DNA of 64,000 nucleotides from an uncultured Chelatococcus sp. Its GTDB lineage: Bacteria; Pseudomonadota; Alphaproteobacteria; Rhizobiales; Beijerinckiaceae. The translations under genes were made by a program, and so were the position numbers. The stretch lies in the NCBI GenBank assembly GCA_937863995.1, contig CALMIK010000066.1, forward strand, positions 1 through 64,000, written 5' to 3'. Below the pieces are notes generated by a model. The model was not told the origin of the DNA and did not search any database. It worked only from the letters and a program-made list of their open reading frames with translations. Shown one piece after another: positions 58,933-64,000 of the stretch (position 1 is the stretch's first letter; each line of letters starts with the position of its first letter).

Positions 58933-59808
58933 TCAGCGCTCCAGCAGCGCGCCGAGGGCGGCGCGGAAATCGTCCGCGAGGTCCTCGCGCGCCAGCGCGT
59001 AGGCGACGTTGGCGGCGAGGAAGCCGATCTTGGAGCCGCAATCGTAGATCTCGCCGTCGAAGCGCGCGGCGTGGAACGTCTGCGTGTTCGCCAGCGTGAT
59101 CATGGCGTCGGTGAGCTGGATCTCGCCGCCCGCGCCGCGCTCCTGCTTCTCGAGGAGGCCGAAAATCTCCGGCTGCAGGATGTAGCGGCCGGAAATGGCG
59201 AGGTTCGAGGGCGCGGTGCCCTTCGCCGGCTTCTCGACCATGGCCCGGATGGGCGAGACCTTGGCGCCGGCGTCCTCGACATCGACGATGCCGTACTGGT
59301 GCGTCTGGTCCTGCGGCACCTCGTAGACGCCGATGACATTGCCGCCGCGTGCGTCGTAGGCGTCGATCATCTCGCGCAGGCAGGGCGTGGCGGCATGGTG
59401 CAGCATGTCCGGCAGCAGCAGCGCGAACGGCTCGTCGCCGACGATCTCGCGCGCGCACCACACGGCGTGACCGAGGCCGAGCGGCCCCTGCTGGCGGGTG
59501 AAGCTGGTCTGGCCGGGGCCGGGCAGGTCGCGCAGCAGCGCCGCGAGCTCGCGCGCCTTGCCGCGCTCCTGCAGGGTGCGCTCCAGCTCGAACTGGTTGT
59601 CGAAGTGATCCTCGATCACGCCCTTGTTGCGGCCGGTGACGAAGACGAAATGCTCGATGCCGGCGGCGCGCGCCTCGTCCACCACGTGCTGGATGACCGG
59701 CCGGTCGACCACGGTGAGCATTTCCTTCGGCATCGCCTTGGTGGCGGGCAGGAAGCGCGTGCCGAGACCGGCGACCGGGAACACTGCCTTGCGGATTGGT
59801 TTGTTCAT
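58933..59808 (-). CDS. galU: UTP-glucose-1-phosphate uridylyltransferase
   Basis: Makes UDP-glucose for exopolysaccharide, lipopolysaccharide core and osmoregulated glucans. 291 residues: nucleotide loop [32 protein letters not shown] (divalent-cation Asp), [21 protein letters not shown] and [17 protein letters not shown]. The ribosome binding site is weak. Divergent from the lytic transglycosylase gene. Confidence 0.97.
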   Translation of the reverse strand: MNKPIRKAVFPVAGLGTRFLPATKAMPKEMLTVVDRPVIQHVVDEARAAGIEHFVFVTGRNKGVIEDHFDNQFELERTLQERGKARELAALLRDLPGPGQTSFTRQQGPLGLGHAVWCAREIVGDEPFALLLPDMLHHAATPCLREMIDAYDARGGNVIGVYEVPQDQTHQYGIVDVEDAGAKVSPIRAMVEKPAKGTAPSNLAISGRYILQPEIFGLLEKQERGAGGEIQLTDAMITLANTQTFHAARFDGEIYDCGSKIGFLAANVAYALAREDLADDFRAALGALLER

Positions 59809-60196
59809 AGCCGTTTCAGACAGGGGGCCGTTTCAGACCGGCGACCAGCGCCCCCTTTGACGCCGGCCACCCGTGGATAACGGCACTATCGCCGCTCCGG
59901 TTCATTGCGTCGTGTATCATTGTGTCGCGAAATGGGCAAAGCTTCGTCTGCACCTTCTTTAGACTGGATCATCACCGTCGCGATCATCGCCGTCGTGCTT
60001 GGCAACGATTTCTAAACCATATTCGCGCAACGATGCCCCATGCAAGCAATCGCCTGCTAGAGAGCAGTGACGATAGCCCTGTGAGCGCCCGCCCGATCGA
60101 GACCGGGCGCGCGGACGGACGCGGGATTTTTCGGCTTTTCCGGAAGCTTTTTTAAGGGGCGTTTTTCCCGGCGGCGGTTTTTCTACGGAGCGGTTC
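59809..60196. other. Intergenic region between galU and the transglycosylase
   Basis: 388 bp. It contains a 27-codon open frame for a small hydrophobic peptide (59932-60015), a hairpin GCGCCCG/CGGGCGC near 60083-60109, and a T-rich run at 60149-60155. Otherwise no gene is supported. Confidence 0.4.
59932..60015 (+). CDS. Possible 27-aa membrane peptide
   Basis: ATG-started 27-codon frame with sequence MGKASSAPSLDWIITVAII followed by AVVLGNDF. It consists of a short polar start and one hydrophobic stretch long enough to reach into or span a membrane. No clear ribosome binding site precedes it, and I know no homolog, so it may be chance. Confidence 0.2.
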   Translation: MGKASSAPSLDWIITVAIIAVVLGNDF

Positions 60197-61618
60197 ATGA
60201 CGCGATTCACGGCGCAGGGCAGGCAACACCGGACGCGGACGGCTCCCGTCCGCCATCCCGCCGACCGCAACCTGTCTCGCGCGGGTGAATGCTCAAAAGC
60301 GCATCCAAAGGCAAGAATTGCCGCCCGAATTGGCGCGGCGCTCCTCGCGAGTTCGCTGCTGGCGTCCTGCTCCTCCTTCGGCTTCTTCTCCGTCGCGTCG
60401 GTCGACACCACCACGACGGCGTCGATTCCGGCCTCGCCCGCTCCCTCCCCCGGCCCGGCGCTTGCTTACGGCCCCGCCACCGTTTCCGGCGCGCAGGACG
60501 CTCCCATGCAGAGCTTTTCGGATTTCACCCGCGACCTGTGGCCGGAGGCCGCCGCGCGCGGCGTGTCGCGGCGCGGGTTCGATGCGGCGCTCGCCGGCGT
60601 CACGCCCGACGCCCGCGTCATCGCGCTGACCAAGCGGCAGTCCGAGTTCGTCAAGCCGGTGTGGGATTATCTCGACTCCGCCACCTCCGCCCAGCGCCTG
60701 TCGCGCGGACGCGAGCAGACAACGACCTGGCGCGCCAGCTTCGCCGCCGTCGAAGAGCGCTTCGGCGTCGACCGCAAGGTGATCGCCGGCGTGTGGGGCA
60801 TGGAGACGAATTTCGGCTCCACCATGGGCAGCCACTACGTCATCGAGGCGCTGGCCACGCTGGCGCACGCGCAGTATCGCGGCCCCTTCTTCCGCAACGA
60901 ACTGCTGACCGCGCTCAAGATCCTCGACGAAGGCCACGTCAGCCGCGAGAACATGATCGGATCGTGGGCCGGGGCGATGGGGCAGACCCAGTTCATGCCC
61001 ACGAGCTTCGTGCGCTACGCGGTCGACTTCACCGGCGACGGCCGGCGCGACATCTGGACATCGGTGCCGGACGCGCTCGCCTCCACCGGCAACTACCTCA
61101 AGGAAAACGGCTGGGTGACCGGCCTGCCGTGGGGCTTCGAGGTGAAGCTGCCGCAGAACTACAATTTCCGCGAGCGCAACGGCGACTTCACCGTCTTCGC
61201 CGCCTCGGGCGTGCGGCGCATGGACGGCAAGGCCCTGCCGCGCACCGGCGACGCGCGCCTCTTCCTGCCCGCCGGCGCGCGCGGCCCCGCCTTCCTGGTG
61301 ACGAAGAACTTCGACGTCATCAAGCGCTATAACAATTCCGACTCCTACGCGCTCGGCGTGGCACTGCTCGGCGACATGATCCACGGCGGCGCAGGCGTCA
61401 CGGCGCCATGGCCGCGCGACGAGAAGCCGCTGAGCCGCAACGAGCGCGAGGATCTGCAACGCTATCTCGCGCGGCTCGGGTTTTCCGTCGGCGAGCCGGA
61501 CGGGCGCATCGGCACGCAGACGCGCGCCGCCATCACCGCCTATCAGGAACAGCACGGCCTCATCCCGGACGGCCACCCGAACGCGGCCCTGCTGGCGCAT
61601 CTCGCGCGCGCGCCCTGA
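60197..61618 (+). CDS. Lytic murein transglycosylase (MltB-like lipoprotein)
   Basis: Cleaves peptidoglycan glycan strands to 1,6-anhydro ends. 473 residues: a long basic start, then a lipoprotein signal with lipobox LASC (Cys58), a Pro/Thr-rich linker, the MltB/SLT2 catalytic domain (residues ~105-395) with the catalytic Glu203 in GVWGMETNFGS and GSWAGAMGQTQFMPTSF, and a C-terminal peptidoglycan-binding domain 1 (RYLARLGFSVGEPDGRIGTQTRAAITAYQEQHGL). GGAG is placed 7 nt before the ATG. The 40-residue extension before the signal is odd for a lipoprotein; no other start fits better. Confidence 0.93.
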   Translation: MTRFTAQGRQHRTRTAPVRHPADRNLSRAGECSKAHPKARIAARIGAALLASSLLASCSSFGFFSVASVDTTTTASIPASPAPSPGPALAYGPATVSGAQDAPMQSFSDFTRDLWPEAAARGVSRRGFDAALAGVTPDARVIALTKRQSEFVKPVWDYLDSATSAQRLSRGREQTTTWRASFAAVEERFGVDRKVIAGVWGMETNFGSTMGSHYVIEALATLAHAQYRGPFFRNELLTALKILDEGHVSRENMIGSWAGAMGQTQFMPTSFVRYAVDFTGDGRRDIWTSVPDALASTGNYLKENGWVTGLPWGFEVKLPQNYNFRERNGDFTVFAASGVRRMDGKALPRTGDARLFLPAGARGPAFLVTKNFDVIKRYNNSDSYALGVALLGDMIHGGAGVTAPWPRDEKPLSRNEREDLQRYLARLGFSVGEPDGRIGTQTRAAITAYQEQHGLIPDGHPNAALLAHLARAP

Positions 61619-61779
61619 GCGCGGGCCTTTTCGCTGCGCCTTCATCCCCGGTTTACCCTGACGCGCGCCAGGGCGGCAATCGCCAGCCCTCCGGGCGAGA
61701 CTCGCGGGCGCATCTCGCATAGAATGCCGGTTCGGTACCGCGCGTGCTCCGGCACGCGGCATTCGTGGGCGTTGGCGTC

Positions 61780-63111
61780 ATGGCAATGGGTCGAGACGGT
61801 TTTCCGGCAATCGGACTGGCGCGCCGTGAGCGCTCGTCGGCCGGCGTTTTCGCGCGGCGGCGCAAGGCTGTCGTGGTGGCGATGCTGGCGGCGACCGTGG
61901 CGCTCAGCGCACCGACGCCCGCCGCCGCCGACCCGCTGACCCGCCTGCTCGACGGCATCTTCAAGAAGGATCAGCCGGAAACCCGGGCGCCGCCCGCGCG
62001 CGCCGCGCCGCGCCAGCGTCCGCGGCCGGCGCAGACACGCCAGGTTCCGCGCAAGCCGCAACCCGCAACCGTGATCGTGCGCGACGCCCAACAGCGGCGC
62101 GAGGCAAACGCGTTCATCGCCGTGATCGGCGATTCGCTCGCCGAATCACTGGTTGGCGGACTGCGCGAGGCATTCGCCACGACGAGCGAGATCGCCATCG
62201 CCAACCGCGCCTCGCCCGCGACCGGCCTCACCCGCACCAGCGAGCAGGACTGGGTGTTCCTGACCCGTGATTACACGCGCGAGGGACTGCCCAATCCGCA
62301 GGCCATCACGCTCGGCGTGGTGTTTTTCGGCGCGGACGAGCGCGCCGCCATCCCCGATTCCGACGGTACATCCGTCGCCTCCGGCACGCCGCGCTGGCGG
62401 GAGCTCGTCGCTGAGCGCATCGACATCGCGGTGCGCGCGTTCGCCGACCGGGGCGCGCCGCTCGTGTGGGTGGGGCTGCCGCCCATGAAGGCCGAGGCGC
62501 TCAACGCCCAGGCCGCGGCGCTCAACGCGCTCTACCGGGACGAGGTGGCGAAGGCGGGCGGCGTGTTCGTCGACATCTGGGCCGCCTTCTCCAACGAGGA
62601 AAAGGGCTTCATCGCCAACGGCCCGGACGTGAAGGGCCAGGACGCGCGCCTGCGCACGGCGGACGGCATCGGGCTGACGCCGAGCGGCGCGCGCAAGGTG
62701 GCGCATTTCGCCGAGGTCGAGATTCGCCGCCTGCTCGCGGCGCGCGGCGTCTCCGCCGTCATCGCGGCGCCGGTGGAAACCCCGCCGGTCGATACCGGCC
62801 CGGACCCCGCCGGCACGCTGCTGTCGCTGCCCGATGTGCCGGTGCCGGTGGTGATTCCGGTCAAGCCCGTGGCGGGGCCCATCCTGCCGCTGTTGGCCGT
62901 GCAGCCCGCGCCAGATGGCCTGCTGGTGCAAAATCTGCCGCTGCCGAAGGGCGATGGCGCGGCGCTCGTTCACCGCGTTTTCGGCGAGGGCCGCGCCCCG
63001 GAGCCGGTGGCGGGACGGGCCGACGATTTTTCCTGGAGCGCTTCTCCGCGCGAGCTTTCGCAGGCCGATACCGATACTCCGGCCGCTCTCGCGACGCGCA
63101 ACACGCCCTGA
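61780..63111 (+). CDS. DUF459 SGNH-like secreted protein
   Basis: 443-residue protein with an N-terminal basic segment and signal peptide (AVVVAMLAATVALSAPTPAAA-DP), a Pro/Arg-rich linker, and a DUF459 SGNH-hydrolase-type domain: FIAVIGDSLAESLVGGL (GDS block), VFFGADERAAIPD (the usual G-x-N block reads GADE), and WVGLPPM. A terminal DxxH-like block is not obvious (DGIGLTPSGARK), so activity is uncertain. The C-terminal ~100 residues are Pro/Val-rich. Starts at 61744 (GTG) or 61786 (ATG) are also possible; none has a strong binding site. Adjacent to the transglycosylase gene, consistent with a cell-wall role such as acetyl removal or transfer. Confidence 0.82.
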   Translation: MAMGRDGFPAIGLARRERSSAGVFARRRKAVVVAMLAATVALSAPTPAAADPLTRLLDGIFKKDQPETRAPPARAAPRQRPRPAQTRQVPRKPQPATVIVRDAQQRREANAFIAVIGDSLAESLVGGLREAFATTSEIAIANRASPATGLTRTSEQDWVFLTRDYTREGLPNPQAITLGVVFFGADERAAIPDSDGTSVASGTPRWRELVAERIDIAVRAFADRGAPLVWVGLPPMKAEALNAQAAALNALYRDEVAKAGGVFVDIWAAFSNEEKGFIANGPDVKGQDARLRTADGIGLTPSGARKVAHFAEVEIRRLLAARGVSAVIAAPVETPPVDTGPDPAGTLLSLPDVPVPVVIPVKPVAGPILPLLAVQPAPDGLLVQNLPLPKGDGAALVHRVFGEGRAPEPVAGRADDFSWSASPRELSQADTDTPAALATRNTP

Positions 63112-63180
63112 CCGGCGGCAAGGCGGCCACCACCGCGTGGAGATCGAAGGCTACGCGCGCCCGCTCCCGATACGGACATG

Positions 63181-63367
63181 AAAAAACCCGTCCTGCCAGG
63201 CAGGACGGGTTTTACATCTCGCGATGTGGTTCAGAAGGGCGCTCTGGAAACGCCGATCGTTGCCTACCCTTATTTATTGGGCGTTGCTTCCCTAGACCTG
63301 GGCCGCTGCATGCGGGTGCGCGGTTCTTGTGTTAATCCAGGAGAGGGGCCCTTAGAGGCAACCGTTC
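63181..63367 (-). ncRNA. Candidate structured small RNA
   Basis: Non-coding stretch with four nested stems: GTTGCCT (63259-63265)/AGGCAAC (63356-63362), CCCT (63290-63293)/AGGG (63344-63347), CCTGG (63297-63301)/CCAGG (63337-63341) and CCGC (63303-63306)/GCGG (63320-63323), forming a rod with internal loops. On the minus strand a TATAAA box (63375-63380) stands about 10 bp before the rod and a terminator with six T residues (63183-63213) follows, giving a transcript near 185 nt. The shape recalls 6S RNA, but I could not match its sequence to a known class. Confidence 0.45.
63183..63213. terminator. Strong bidirectional intrinsic terminator
   Basis: Perfect 15-bp stem AAAACCCGTCCTGCC / GGCAGGACGGGTTTT with a 1-nt centre. 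T runs follow on both strands: TTTTAC on plus, and six T on minus. It ends the DUF459 transcript, and on the minus strand it would end the candidate small RNA. Confidence 0.9.
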
Positions 63368-63564
63368 TTGGATGTTTATAGTTGCGCATGAAACTGCAGC
63401 GATTGCAAGAGCGATTCCACATTTTTTTAGCGTGATGGCGGCGCAGCTCGCCGCAACTGCTTGCAAACGGCGACAAAACGGGAGAGCGCGGTTTTCGGCC
63501 ATTGCAACGCCGCGCGCCTTGGGTTACCACCTTGGTCTAATTCTGCGACGGGAGGAGGTTTGCA

Positions 63565-63696
63565 GTGGCCGAAGATCATGTCGAGATGGACTATCGCGAG
63601 CACGAGCGCACCTACGACGGCTTCATCAGCCTGTCGAAATACGGCACGATAGCTGTCATCGCCATCCTTGTCCTGATGGCGATCTTCCTGCTCTGA
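63565..63696 (+). CDS. aa3-type cytochrome c oxidase subunit IV
   Basis: 43-residue membrane protein starting at GTG 63565 behind GGGAGGAGG (6-7 nt spacing). The sequence MAEDHVEMDYREHERTYDGF leads into one C-terminal membrane helix (SKYGTIAVIAILVLMAIFLL). This matches the small bacterial aa3 oxidase subunit IV family, with the soluble acidic start YREHERTYDGF typical of it. It is accessory to the haem-copper oxidase, whose main genes are not in this window. Confidence 0.9.
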   Translation: MAEDHVEMDYREHERTYDGFISLSKYGTIAVIAILVLMAIFLL

Positions 63697-64000
63697 GCGT
63701 CACGCCGGCGCCGTTTCCGCCCGGCAGCTCATCCATTGACAGCCGGCGCGCCACCATTACGCGGCGCGCCCGGCGGTGAAAAATCCAAAGCAAGCGACTG
63801 CCGCGCACGGGCTAAACGTGCGCGCCGTCCGCATCGGCTCCCGCATGTCACGGGTCATCGCCGCGCGGCGTGTTCCGACCCGCGCATGACGGCGACCGTC
63901 ACGTTGCCTTGTTCCGTATCCTTTAAGTCTTGCAGCATAACCGAATGCCCGGCAATCGTGCCCTGACGGGCCCGCGCCAATACTGAAAAGCCGAATCAAA
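63697..64000. other. Right-end region without a supported gene
   Basis: About 300 bp. It contains a GC-rich inverted repeat GGCGCGCC (63745-63752) / GGCGCGCC (63763-63770) with a 10-nt loop, followed by GGTGAAAAATCC, possibly a terminator of the oxidase gene. A minus-strand open frame of 80 codons reaching the window edge has no recognisable product. Confidence 0.3.

Noticed and set aside
57926-59461. Minus-strand frame that appears to extend the quinone oxidoreductase into galU
   Set aside because: The extra part reads galU out of frame; a GTG start at 58927 after the galU stop gives the usual length.
63240-63370. Resemblance to bacterial SRP (4.5S) RNA, from CCAGGTC and GGGAAGCA segments
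   Set aside because: The GGAA tetraloop and the following GGAAGCAGCC block of SRP RNA are missing, so only a generic structured RNA can be claimed.
63757-63999. 80-codon minus-strand frame at the right edge
   Set aside because: Basic, low-complexity translation without a domain; the adjacent inverted repeat explains part of it, and the frame's start is at the window edge.

Overview
The window is GC-rich chromosomal DNA from an alphaproteobacterium, most likely of the order Hyphomicrobiales (Rhizobiales). The evidence is the gene content: a ruvCAB-ybgC-tolQRAB-pal-cpoB-tilS-ftsH-glmM chain, a 180-kDa type NAD-glutamate dehydrogenase, a DUF2794 protein, a DUF3141/MaoC-PTA/AckA acetate operon, PhaR-controlled polyhydroxybutyrate (PHB) genes, an aa3-type cytochrome oxidase subunit IV, and about 104-bp intergenic palindromic elements resembling rhizobial RIME or Brucella Bru-RS repeats. 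I saw no IS transposase, prophage gene, CRISPR array, tRNA or rRNA.

Layout. 1-1667: 3'-truncated FepA-like siderophore receptor (-). 2.3-3.9 kb: glutamate carrier gltS and a small unknown gene (+). 4.0-6.5 kb: two-gene carboxyspermidine pathway (-). 6.7-11.6 kb: NAD-glutamate dehydrogenase (-). 11.6-12.6 kb: orphan non-coding segment between two inverted repeat copies. 12.6-19.9 kb: DUF2794, BI-1 membrane protein, YbbAP-type ABC exporter divergent from tesA, tas, DUF1232 protein. 20.0-25.1 kb: DUF3141, MaoC-PTA and ackA operon (-). 25.8-27.5 kb: outer-membrane beta-barrel protein and a methyltransferase (-). 27.6-41.2 kb: envelope and DNA-repair chain ruvCAB to glmM, all leftward. 41.3-47.6 kb: zapA and DUF4164 (-), divergent from the tkt-gap-pgk-fba carbon cluster (+). 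47.7-54.6 kb: esterase-like hydrolase, phaR divergent from phaA, a 1-kb non-coding spacer, phaB, glyoxalase II and a methyltransferase. 54.7-63.7 kb: accA, a patatin-domain protein, quinone oxidoreductase and galU, lytic transglycosylase, DUF459 protein, a candidate antisense-strand small RNA, and cytochrome oxidase subunit IV.

How genes fit together. tkt, gap, pgk and fba supply sugar phosphates. pta-like/ackA, phaA, phaB and phaR form the acetyl-CoA/PHB overflow branch, and the DUF3141 protein, which has a PhaC-like Cys-Asp-His arrangement, may also belong there. The Tol-Pal genes, ftsH, glmM, the lytic transglycosylase and galU are envelope biogenesis genes.

The most unusual features are the intergenic repeats (five near-full-length copies plus diverged relatives) at gene boundaries; a patatin-domain protein with an AT-rich, Ser/Thr-rich N-terminus next to one copy; a structured RNA candidate near 63.2-63.4 kb; a CtrA-box-like dyad upstream of the barrel protein; and the split of phaA from phaB by 1 kb of palindrome-rich non-coding DNA. 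Several starts were moved to non-ATG codons because of well-placed ribosome binding sites.
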